Source: Marinobacter sp. THAF197a | GTDB taxonomy: Bacteria > Pseudomonadota > Gammaproteobacteria > Pseudomonadales > Oleiphilaceae | Reading direction: 5' to 3' | DNA length: 64,000 nucleotides | Assembly: GCF_009363275.1 (NCBI RefSeq) | Contig: NZ_CP045324.1 | Coordinates: 2,356,001 to 2,420,000, forward strand | Shown: positions 35,655 to 44,171 of the stretch, piece by piece | Layout: the number at the start of each line of letters is the position of its first letter | Numbering within the stretch: the first letter of the stretch is position 1 | Notes under the pieces: generated by a model | Told to the model about the DNA's origin: nothing | What the model saw: the letters and a program-made list of their open reading frames with translations, nothing else | Database searches by the model: none | Made by a program: the position numbers and the translations under genes

Positions 35655-38224
35655 TCTTCGGTTTCCTCGCCTTCTACTTCGACGTCGTCGTCATCAGACT
35701 CTGCAATACGCTCCACACCCACCAGGCGCTCATCCTCCTGAGACAGGCGAATCAGGCGCACACCCTGGGTATTCCGGCTAAGCACGGAAACCTCGTCGGT
35801 ACGGGTACGCACCAGGGTGCCCTTGTCGGAGATCAGCATCATCTCGTCGCCTTCAAACAGCTGAAGCGCCGTTACCAGATTACCGTTACGCTCGGAGCAC
35901 TGCATGGCGATAACGCCCTGGCTGCCACGGCTGTAAGCCGGGAACTCATCAATCGCGGTACGCTTGCCGTAGCCGTGCTCACTGGCAGTAAGAATCACAC
36001 CGCCTTCCTGCGGGATAATCAGGGACACCACATGGTGGCCTTCCGGCATCTTGATACCACGTACACCACGGGCGGTCCGGCTCATCGGGCGTACCTGCTC
36101 CTCCTGGAAGCGAACGGCTTTGCCCGCAGTGGAAAACAGCATCACTTCGGCGGAACCATCGGTAATGGCCGCGCCAATCAGGGTATCGCCTTCGTCCAGA
36201 TTCAAAGCAATCAGACCACTGCTGCGCGGACGGGAGAAGTTAGGCAGCGGGGTTTTCTTGACCACACCGGCAGAGGTGGCCATCAATACAAACTGGTCTT
36301 CCGGGTAATCCCGCACCGGCAGGAAAGTGGTAATACGCTCACCTTCTTCCAGGGGCAGAATGTTGACCATCGGCCGACCACGGGAACCACGGCTGCCACG
36401 GGGAATCTCGAACACCCGCAACCAGTACACCTTGCCACGGTTGGAGAAACACAGAATGGTGTCATGGGAGTTGGCCACCAGCAGCTTCTCGATGAAGTCT
36501 TCGTCTTTCATCGATGTGGCCGCCTTACCACGGCCGCCACGGCGCTGGGCCTGGTAGTCTTCCACGGCCTGGGTCTTGGCATAACCGCTGTGGGAAATCG
36601 TCACCACCAGGTCTTCTTCATCGATCAGGTCAGCAATCGTCAGGTCGCGCTGCGAACTGGTGATCTCGGTGCGGCGCTCGTCACCGAACTCGGCAACCAC
36701 GGCTTGCAGCTCCTCACGGATGACCTGCATCAGGCGGTCCGGATCCGCCAGAATTTCCAGCAGGCCGGCGATCTTCTCAAGAATATCCTTGTACTCGTTC
36801 TGGAGCTTTTCGGTTTCCAGACCGGTCAGGCGGTGCAGACGCATATCCAGAATCGCCTGGGTCTGCTCCGGAGACAGGTAATACAGGCCATCACGCAGGC
36901 CGTAGATCTCCGGCAGATCGTCCGGGCGGCAGGCGTCTTCACCGGCACGCTCCAGCATGGCCAGAACATCACCCGGCACCCAGCCCTTGGACATCAGCTT
37001 TTCTTTGGCTTCCACGGAGCTCGGTGATGCTTTGATCAGCTCGATCATTTCATCGATGTTGGCCAGAGCAACCGTCAGACCTTCCAGGATATGGCCGCGT
37101 TCGCGGGCCTTGCGCAGCTCATAGATGGTCCGGCGCGTCACCACTTCACGGCGGTGGCGAACGAACGCATCGAGCATTTCCTTCAGGTTCAGAATCTTCG
37201 GCTCGCCGTTAATCAGCGCCACCATGTTAATACCGAACACGGTTTGCAGCTGAGTGTGGGCGAACAGGTTGTTCACGATCACTTCGGGGTTTTCACCACG
37301 GCGAAGCTCGATCACCACCCGGATGCCTTCCTTGTTGGATTCATCACGCAGCTCGGTGATGCCTTCCAGGCGCTTCTCTTTAACCAGTTCAGCAATCTTT
37401 TCGATCAACCGTGCCTTGTTCAGCTGGTACGGCAGTTCGGTGATGATGATGGCGTCGCGATTGGTTTTCTTGTCGTGCTCAATCTCGTGGCGGGCGCGGA
37501 TGTAAATACGGCCGCGGCCAGTGCGGTAAGCTTCAACAATGCCGGCCCGGCCATTGATAATGCCCTGGGTCGGGAAATCCGGGCCGGGAATAAACTCCAT
37601 CAACTCGTCAATGGACAGGTCCGGGTTATCAATCAGCGCCAGACAACCATTGACCACTTCCGTCAGGTTGTGGGGCGGAATGTTGGTCGCCATACCCACG
37701 GCAATACCGGAAGAACCATTTACCAGCAGGTTCGGTACACGGGTAGGCAGGACTTCCGGAATACGCTCGGTGCCGTCGTAGTTGTCGACGAAATCCACGG
37801 TTTCCTTGTCCAGGTCCGCCAGCAGCGAATGGGCAATTTTCTCCATGCGGATTTCGGTGTAACGCATGGCGGCAGCGTTGTCGCCGTCGATGGACCCGAA
37901 GTTACCCTGGCCATCCACCAGCGGGTAGCGCAAGGAGAACGGCTGGGCCATACGAACAATGGTGTCGTAGACGGCAGAGTCACCGTGGGGGTGGTATTTA
38001 CCGATAACGTCACCCACCACACGGGCGGATTTCTTGTATGCCTTGTTCCAGTCGTTACCCAACTCGGACATGGCGAACAGTACCCGACGGTGCACAGGCT
38101 TGAGGCCATCACGCACATCTGGCAGAGCCCGGCCGACGATAACGCTCATGGCGTAATCGAGGTAGGACTGCTTCAATTCGTCTTCAATATTGACCGGCAG
38201 GATCTCTTTGGCTAACTCACCCAT
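35651..38224 (-). CDS. gyrA: DNA gyrase subunit A
   Basis: 857 residues. Catalytic Tyr122 lies in AAAMRYTEIRM. The quinolone-resistance region reads HGDSAVYDT with Ser83 and Asp87, the wild-type susceptible residues by E. coli numbering. The GyrA box QRRGGRGK and the six-bladed C-terminal wrapping domain are present, followed by an acidic tail (DDDDVEVEGEETEE). It forms the breakage-reunion part of gyrase and heads the serC-pheA-hisC operon. Confidence 0.98.
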   Translation of the reverse strand: MGELAKEILPVNIEDELKQSYLDYAMSVIVGRALPDVRDGLKPVHRRVLFAMSELGNDWNKAYKKSARVVGDVIGKYHPHGDSAVYDTIVRMAQPFSLRYPLVDGQGNFGSIDGDNAAAMRYTEIRMEKIAHSLLADLDKETVDFVDNYDGTERIPEVLPTRVPNLLVNGSSGIAVGMATNIPPHNLTEVVNGCLALIDNPDLSIDELMEFIPGPDFPTQGIINGRAGIVEAYRTGRGRIYIRARHEIEHDKKTNRDAIIITELPYQLNKARLIEKIAELVKEKRLEGITELRDESNKEGIRVVIELRRGENPEVIVNNLFAHTQLQTVFGINMVALINGEPKILNLKEMLDAFVRHRREVVTRRTIYELRKARERGHILEGLTVALANIDEMIELIKASPSSVEAKEKLMSKGWVPGDVLAMLERAGEDACRPDDLPEIYGLRDGLYYLSPEQTQAILDMRLHRLTGLETEKLQNEYKDILEKIAGLLEILADPDRLMQVIREELQAVVAEFGDERRTEITSSQRDLTIADLIDEEDLVVTISHSGYAKTQAVEDYQAQRRGGRGKAATSMKDEDFIEKLLVANSHDTILCFSNRGKVYWLRVFEIPRGSRGSRGRPMVNILPLEEGERITTFLPVRDYPEDQFVLMATSAGVVKKTPLPNFSRPRSSGLIALNLDEGDTLIGAAITDGSAEVMLFSTAGKAVRFQEEQVRPMSRTARGVRGIKMPEGHHVVSLIIPQEGGVILTASEHGYGKRTAIDEFPAYSRGSQGVIAMQCSERNGNLVTALQLFEGDEMMLISDKGTLVRTRTDEVSVLSRNTQGVRLIRLSQEDERLVGVERIAESDDDDVEVEGEETEE

Positions 38225-38350
38225 CGAGAAAGGTTCCTTTGCGTTATCTGGAAGTCGTACCGGGGCCGTTTCCGGGCCCCGTCTTTATTCTTCAACAAGC
38301 CGCCAAGCATACCACAGTCCAGTGCCCCGAGGGGCGACTGTGGCACAGCC
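38225..38350 (-). promoter_or_regulatory. gyrA upstream region with two hairpins
   Basis: The gap between purU and gyrA holds two inverted repeats: CCACAGTC/GACTGTGG with a nested CCCC/GGGG, and GGGGCC/GGCCCC. Neither has a clear T run. They may end the purU transcript or form the gyrA leader. A TATGCT on the minus strand near 38,308 is a possible -10 box. Confidence 0.4.
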
Positions 38351-39205
38351 TTAATCGAACACTACGGTCTTGTTTTCGTAGGTAATCACACGGTCTTCGA
38401 TGTGAGACCGAAGACCACGGGCCAGCACGTTCTTTTCAACGTCTTTGCCCAGGCGAACCATGTCTTCAATGGAATCGCTGTGGCTGATGCGAATCACGTC
38501 CTGCTCAATGATCGGACCTTCGTCCAGGTCCTGGGTCACGTAGTGGCAGGTGGCCCCGATAAGCTTCACACCCCGGCTGTAGGCCTGGTGATACGGGCGG
38601 GCCCCGGCAAACGACGGCAGGAAGCTGTGGTGAATGTTGATCACCTTGCCAGCGTACTTTTCGCAAAGCTCAGCCGGCAGAATCTGCATGTAACGGGCCA
38701 GCACCACCACGTCGGCATCGTACTTCTGGAAAAGCTCTTCAATGTGAGCAAAAGCCTCTGCCTTGTTTTCCTTGCTGACCGGTATATGGTGATAGGGAAT
38801 ATCGTGCCACTCCACCATCCGGCGCAGGTCATCGTGGTTGGAAATAACCGCCACCATTTCGGCGTTCAGTTCCTTGCTGTGCCAGCGGTGCAGAAGGTCC
38901 GCCAGACAGTGCGATTCCTTGCTGCACATCAGGATGACACGTTTGGGCCGGGCGGAATCAGCGATGTGCCAGCGCATGTTGAATTCGCGGGCAATCGGTT
39001 CGAACGCGGCGCGGAACTGATCAAGCCCGAAGGGAATCGACTCAGCCTTGATCTCGTGACGCATGAAGAACCAGCCAGACTGGGTGTCTGAATGGTGGCT
39101 CGCCTCGGTAATCCAGCCGTTGTAGGTGGACAGAAAATTACTCACCTTGGCAACAATCCCTACCCGGTCCGGGCAGGAAATAACAAGACGATAGGTATGC
39201 TCCAT
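38351..39205 (-). CDS. purU: Formyltetrahydrofolate deformylase
   Basis: Start ATG 39,205 after AAGGAAAGG gives 284 residues, the family size; a longer frame lacks support. The N-terminal ACT domain (YRLVISCPDRVGIVAKVSNFL) is followed by a formyl-transferase fold with NIHHSFLPSFAGARPYHQAY, the block holding the catalytic His and the HxSLLPxF-type loop. It hydrolyses 10-formyl-THF to formate and THF. Confidence 0.95.
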   Translation of the reverse strand: MEHTYRLVISCPDRVGIVAKVSNFLSTYNGWITEASHHSDTQSGWFFMRHEIKAESIPFGLDQFRAAFEPIAREFNMRWHIADSARPKRVILMCSKESHCLADLLHRWHSKELNAEMVAVISNHDDLRRMVEWHDIPYHHIPVSKENKAEAFAHIEELFQKYDADVVVLARYMQILPAELCEKYAGKVINIHHSFLPSFAGARPYHQAYSRGVKLIGATCHYVTQDLDEGPIIEQDVIRISHSDSIEDMVRLGKDVEKNVLARGLRSHIEDRVITYENKTVVFD

Positions 39206-39345
39206 TAAGCCTTTCCTTAACTTGAATCCGGGAAAGCGGGTGCGCCGGAAAACCACAGACATCCGCCTGCGGTGGCGTGCCTGGGCGCACCGGTAAAAAT
39301 GACCGGCTATGATAGCCTATCTGGCAGCCAGAAACGAGGAATCCG

Positions 39346-41109
39346 ATGACAGACAGAGTGATCCACAGCCCCCGGCCAAGAATTCCACTGAGGCGCCTGT
39401 GGGGCCTGACAGCCGCACTGATAGCGTTACTGGCACTGAATGCCGCCCACGCCAGCAATCAGGCCATCCTTGAGGGCGAGCGATTCCACCCGGTTCAGGC
39501 CACCCAGGGCATGGTAGCCACCAGCCACACCCTGGCCAGCGAGGTGGCCCTGCAGGTTCTCAAAGACGGTGGCAACGCCATTGATGCAGCAGTCGTCGCA
39601 GGTTTTGCACTGGCGGTCACCCAGCCTCGCTCCGGCAACATCGGTGGTGGCGGCTTTCTGCTGTATGCGCCCGGTGACGGCAGCGCGCCAGAAGCCATCG
39701 ACTACCGGGAAACCGCCCCGGCCGGCGCCAGCGAAACCATGTTCCAGGATGACGATGGCAACGTCGTCAGCCAGCGCAGCCGGTTCAGTCACCAGGCCGC
39801 CGGCGTGCCCGGCACCGTCGCTGGCCTGGCCCTCGCGCTGGAACGGCACGGCACTCTGTCGTTAAGGGAAGCCCTGGCCCCGGCCATCCGGCTCGCTCAG
39901 GAGGGCTTCGTGGTTCCCCATCGTTTCACCGAAGGCCTGGAACAAGCCAGAGAACGCCTGCAACGCTGGCCCGCTACCAAGGCGACCTTTTATAAGGAGG
40001 ACGGTTCGGCACCGCAACCGGGGGAAGTCTTCAAGCAACCTGACCTCGCCGACACCCTTAAGCGCATTGCAGAGCATGGCCCAGAGGGTTTTTACCAGGG
40101 GAAGACCGCCCAGTTGATTGTCGAGGAGATGCAACGCCACGACGGCCTGATCACCCTGGATGACCTCAAAGCCTATCGGCCCGCCGTCCGGCAACCGGTG
40201 CATGGCCAATACCGTGGATACGACATCTACTCCATGTCGCCACCCTCCTCCGGCGGCACCCATATCATCCAGATCCTCAACATCCTTGAGGGCTTCCCCA
40301 TTACCGAGATGGGCCACAATTCCGCCGCGACCATTCATCACATGGCCGAGGCCATGAAACTGGCCTATGCCGACCGGGCTGAATACCTGGGCGATACCGA
40401 TTTCGTGGAGGTTCCGCTGCGCGGGCTGACCAGCAGGGCCTATGCAGCAGAGTTGCGAAAAGGCATCAACCCGGCCAAAGCACGGCCCGCCAGCGACATC
40501 AAACCCGGCCAGCCGGCTGCCTATGAAAGCCCCGAGACTACTCATTTTTCCGTGGTGGACCGCTGGGGCAATGCGGTATCCAACACCTACACCATCAACT
40601 TCAGCTATGGTTCCGGCATTACCGTGGCGGGCGCTGGCTTCCTGCTAAATAACGAAATGGATGATTTCAGCGCCAAGCCGGGTGAGCCCAATGCTTACGG
40701 CCTGATCGGCGGCGAGGCCAACAAGATCCAACCGGGCAAACGCATGCTCAGTTCCATGTCCCCGACCGTGGTGCGCAAAGACAACCGCAACTTCCTGGTA
40801 ACCGGAAGCCCTGGCGGCTCCCGCATTATCACCACTACCCTGCAGGTTCTGATGAATGTGATAGACCACAACATGAACATCCAGACCGCCGTTGCCGCGC
40901 CCCGCATCCACCATCAGTGGCTGCCCGACGAAATCCGCATGGAACAGGGCATCAGCCCGGACACCGTGCGCCTGCTGGAGGCCAAAGGCCATGAGGTCAC
41001 CACCAGCACCGCCATGGGCGCTATCCAGAGTATTATGATTGGAGAAGACGGCACCCTCTACGGCGGTGCCGATCCACGCCGGAGCACGTCATCGGCGATG
41101 GGCTTTTAA
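39346..41109 (+). CDS. ggt: Gamma-glutamyltransferase
   Basis: 587 residues with a signal-like N-terminus (LWGLTAALIALLALNAAHA), so periplasmic. The precursor is cut before the catalytic threonine T398 in ETTHFSVVD, giving large and small subunits. The substrate-binding PRSGNIGGGGFLLY and the GSPGGSRIITT loop near the C-terminus are intact. It hydrolyses or transfers gamma-glutamyl groups from glutathione. Confidence 0.96.
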   Translation: MTDRVIHSPRPRIPLRRLWGLTAALIALLALNAAHASNQAILEGERFHPVQATQGMVATSHTLASEVALQVLKDGGNAIDAAVVAGFALAVTQPRSGNIGGGGFLLYAPGDGSAPEAIDYRETAPAGASETMFQDDDGNVVSQRSRFSHQAAGVPGTVAGLALALERHGTLSLREALAPAIRLAQEGFVVPHRFTEGLEQARERLQRWPATKATFYKEDGSAPQPGEVFKQPDLADTLKRIAEHGPEGFYQGKTAQLIVEEMQRHDGLITLDDLKAYRPAVRQPVHGQYRGYDIYSMSPPSSGGTHIIQILNILEGFPITEMGHNSAATIHHMAEAMKLAYADRAEYLGDTDFVEVPLRGLTSRAYAAELRKGINPAKARPASDIKPGQPAAYESPETTHFSVVDRWGNAVSNTYTINFSYGSGITVAGAGFLLNNEMDDFSAKPGEPNAYGLIGGEANKIQPGKRMLSSMSPTVVRKDNRNFLVTGSPGGSRIITTTLQVLMNVIDHNMNIQTAVAAPRIHHQWLPDEIRMEQGISPDTVRLLEAKGHEVTTSTAMGAIQSIMIGEDGTLYGGADPRRSTSSAMGF

Positions 41110-41153
41110 CCGGGCGGGAATTGACCCGCCTCAGACTGTTTGGGAGGCAAATC

Positions 41154-41402
41154 ATGTATCTTTCTGTACAGCTGAGCTGTTATCCGCTTAAAGACGATTA
41201 CAAGCAACCGATCTGGGATCTGATTGATCGCCTGAAACAAACCGGCCTGGAAGTCTATCCCGGGCGTATGAGCACCGAAATTTTCGGCGACTATGATGAA
41301 GTAATGACTGTGCTGTCCGATACCATGAAGTGGTCTTTCGAAACCTACGGAAAATCGGTGTTCGTGGCCAAGATCATGGAGGGCGACCGGAGGCCAAGAT
41401 GA
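41154..41402 (+). CDS. YkoF/MTH1187-like small thiamine-binding-type protein
   Basis: Start ATG 41,154 follows GGGAGG. The 82-residue product opens MYLSVQLSCYPLKDDYKQPI and contains LEVYPGRMSTEIFGDYDEVM, a pattern seen in single-domain YkoF/DUF77-type ferredoxin-fold proteins that bind thiamine or hydroxymethylpyrimidine. Its stop overlaps the start of the FtsH-like gene (ATGA), so the two are translated together. The link between the two is unexplained. The ligand is not known. Confidence 0.7.
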   Translation: MYLSVQLSCYPLKDDYKQPIWDLIDRLKQTGLEVYPGRMSTEIFGDYDEVMTVLSDTMKWSFETYGKSVFVAKIMEGDRRPR

Positions 41403-43300
41403 CCCATCCGAATGAACCAGGCAAACCCGATAACAACGACAAGCCTCAACCAGCCATACCGAACCAGTATTCATTCCTGTGGCTGAGCGCCGCCTTTTTC
41501 CTGATGTTTTTGTGGCTACAGGACACCGGTCGCCCGCAGCAGCAGGAACTGGCCTATTCCGAGTTTAAAGGAGCGGTACTGAACGGGCAGGTGCAGGAAG
41601 TCACCCTGCGCAACGAAGAAATCCGTGGCCGGTTTACCGAGGCCGGTGCCGCCCGGTTCAGTTCCGATACCGGGCGCAGCACAGAGAATTTCCTGACGTT
41701 ACGGCCACCGGTCGACGATCCGGATTTGCTGTCATTGCTGGAGCGGCAAGAGGTTGTCATTCGTGGCGCGCCTTCAGGCCGGCCCTGGTGGCAGGACCTG
41801 ATTCTTGGCTTTTTGCCCTGGATACTGTTGCTGGCGCTGATGTTCTGGTTCTGGGGCGCCGCACAAAAACGCATGACCCAAGGTGGCGGACCATTCGACT
41901 ACGCCAAATCCCGAGCCCGCCGGGCCCGCAAGGAAACCTCAAGCACCACCCTGGACGACGTGGCAGGCATAGAATCCGCGAAGCGCGACATCGCGGAGAT
42001 CATCGACTTCCTGAAGTCGCCCGAAAAATACCGGCGCCTCGGGGCAGTGATGCCCAAGGGTGTGCTGCTGGTGGGGCCACCGGGAACCGGCAAAACCCTG
42101 TTGGCGAGAGCCATTGCCGGGGAGGCAGAAGTACCCTTCTTCAGCATCAGCGCCTCGGAGTTTATTGAAATGTTCGTGGGCGTAGGCGCCGCACGGGTTC
42201 GGGACATGTTCCAGAATGCCCGCAAGGAAGCACCCGCACTGATCTTCATCGACGAGCTTGATGCCATTGGCCGCTCCCGGGGCGCAGGCCTGGGCGGCGG
42301 ACACGATGAGCGGGAACAAACCCTGAACCAGATCCTGACCGAGATGGACGGCTTCGAAGCCCACGAGAATGTTCTGGTACTGGCCGCCACCAACCGCCCG
42401 GACGTTCTGGACAGCGCCCTGCTCCGCCCCGGCCGTTTTGACCGCAAGATTACCCTGGATCGCCCACACAAAGAGGCCCGGGAAGCCATCCTCAAAGTGC
42501 ACGTGCGCAAAGTGCCATTAGCCGCCGATGTGGACCTTGCGCAGTTATCGGCCCGCACCACGGGTTTCTCGGGCGCAGACCTGAAAAACCTCGTCAACGA
42601 AGCGGCCCTGACCGCTGCCAGGGAAAATCTGGACGAGGTTAACGCCCACTGTTTTGAGCAGGCCCGGGACCGACTGATTCTTGGCGAGGAGCGGGATGCC
42701 CAGCTAACGCCGGAAGAACGGGAAGTGGTGGCCTACCACGAGTGCGGGCACGCCATCATGGCCTATTACATGCCCAAGGCCGACCCACTCACCAAGATCA
42801 CCATCATCCCCCATGGCATGGCCATGGGCGTAACCGAACAAACGCCCCGGGAAGACAAATACAATTACACTGAAAGCTACCTGCGGGATCGCATCAAAGT
42901 CATGCTGGGCGGCCGCTCCGCCGAGAAGATCATCTATGGCGAAGTCAGCACCGGTGCCCAGAACGATCTTAAAGAAGCCACCAAGCTGCTGCGCCGAATG
43001 ATCGGCCAGTGGGGCATGAGTGAGAAAGTGGGCCCGCTGGGACTGGGTATTGGTGAGGAGCATGTATTCCTGGGGCGGGAGATGGGTGCCCCCCGGGAGT
43101 ACAGTGAAAAGCTGGCCGACCTGATCGATTCGGAAATCCAGTCGCAACTCATGGACCTGGAATCCTACACCGTCAACTTCCTCAAGGAACACCGCAAGGA
43201 GTTGGACGCCTTGGCCAAGGCGGTGATGAAACACGAAACCCTGTCCACCGAGGAAATCACTGAGGTGTTGAGCAAAGCCGGCGACCGGAAAATTGCCTGA
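41399..43300 (+). CDS. FtsH-type ATP-dependent membrane zinc protease (second paralogue)
   Basis: 633 residues. Membrane helices at ~25-40 and ~137-155 flank a periplasmic domain. The AAA part has Walker A GPPGTGKT (226-233), Walker B IFIDELDAI and the pore FVGVGAA; the protease site is HECGH at 447-451. The N-terminus is proline-rich and the product diverges from the canonical cell-division FtsH. That gene usually sits beside rlmE and folP, which are absent here, so this is likely an extra copy. It is coupled to the YkoF-like gene upstream. Confidence 0.92.
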   Translation: MTHPNEPGKPDNNDKPQPAIPNQYSFLWLSAAFFLMFLWLQDTGRPQQQELAYSEFKGAVLNGQVQEVTLRNEEIRGRFTEAGAARFSSDTGRSTENFLTLRPPVDDPDLLSLLERQEVVIRGAPSGRPWWQDLILGFLPWILLLALMFWFWGAAQKRMTQGGGPFDYAKSRARRARKETSSTTLDDVAGIESAKRDIAEIIDFLKSPEKYRRLGAVMPKGVLLVGPPGTGKTLLARAIAGEAEVPFFSISASEFIEMFVGVGAARVRDMFQNARKEAPALIFIDELDAIGRSRGAGLGGGHDEREQTLNQILTEMDGFEAHENVLVLAATNRPDVLDSALLRPGRFDRKITLDRPHKEAREAILKVHVRKVPLAADVDLAQLSARTTGFSGADLKNLVNEAALTAARENLDEVNAHCFEQARDRLILGEERDAQLTPEEREVVAYHECGHAIMAYYMPKADPLTKITIIPHGMAMGVTEQTPREDKYNYTESYLRDRIKVMLGGRSAEKIIYGEVSTGAQNDLKEATKLLRRMIGQWGMSEKVGPLGLGIGEEHVFLGREMGAPREYSEKLADLIDSEIQSQLMDLESYTVNFLKEHRKELDALAKAVMKHETLSTEEITEVLSKAGDRKIA

Positions 43301-43313
43301 TTCTCCGAAGGCT

Positions 43314-44171
43314 TCAGGGTGTTACCGTCACCGGCAGGTTCATTTCAATCAGCAGGGTATCCGCACCCTGCTCACGGAACAGGCTGCACTGCCGGCTAAG
43401 CACCAGTTGCGAGGCGCCCTCCTCCCTGATCACCCGTGCAACAGCTCCGGCACTGGCCATGGGCAAGAAACTGACCCGGGCGGTAATACCCTCGCTTTCC
43501 ATACAGGCCAGCAAATCCTCAGCGATACGCTCATCACGGCCGGTTTCGGTTCGCAGCAGGATCGTCAACGGCTGCCGGTTACGCCTTGCCAGCTCAGCGC
43601 CAACCCTGACAGCCCGATGGTTCGCCCCTTGATCGTGATTCAGCAACACCACAATGCGATTTCGGGACCGCATGGGCGGATCGGCCCACAACAACACATC
43701 CCCGAGTGCCTGGCTCACCAGAACCCTGGCCGTGGACCCAAGGCGAGAGCCCGGTATGCCAGACCAGCCCACGCGGCCTAACACAAGCAAATCCCCTGGC
43801 CGCGCCAGATTCAGTACTTCATCTGCCACACGGCCACGACACAAGGTTAGCGCCTGGGCAAGCCCCCGTTGCGCCATGGCACGCTCCAGCGATCTTCTCG
43901 CCTGCTCAGCCAGCGAGCGCATCCGGGCCTCAATAGCCGCAAGGTCCATTGGCCGGCTGACTCCGGAACTTCTGCCCACTTCCCTTGTGAACCCGTAGCC
44001 CGCGCTTCGCAACAGGTTCACCTCTTCCACGAACACCCCCAGCACTTCGGCTTTGCGCGCATGGGCAATGTCCGCCGCGGCTTCCAGAGCCGCCAAACTT
44101 AACCTTGAACCATCCAACAGAATCAGCACCCGGCCCACTGGCTCAACCGGTAGCTGTTGCTCAGCGGTCAC
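43314..44171 (-). CDS. Tandem universal stress protein
   Basis: 285 residues with two Usp-like halves. The first has VLILLDGSRLSLAALEAAAD and DLLVLGRVGWSG...GSTARVLVSQA, close to the ATP-binding G2xG9G(S/T) pattern. The second is more degenerate (RIVVLLNHDQGANHRAVRVG). Its start overlaps the end of the Lon-like protease gene by 11 bases, indicating one transcript. It is probably a stress-response regulator; no target can be named. Confidence 0.8.
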   Translation of the reverse strand: MTAEQQLPVEPVGRVLILLDGSRLSLAALEAAADIAHARKAEVLGVFVEEVNLLRSAGYGFTREVGRSSGVSRPMDLAAIEARMRSLAEQARRSLERAMAQRGLAQALTLCRGRVADEVLNLARPGDLLVLGRVGWSGIPGSRLGSTARVLVSQALGDVLLWADPPMRSRNRIVVLLNHDQGANHRAVRVGAELARRNRQPLTILLRTETGRDERIAEDLLACMESEGITARVSFLPMASAGAVARVIREEGASQLVLSRQCSLFREQGADTLLIEMNLPVTVTP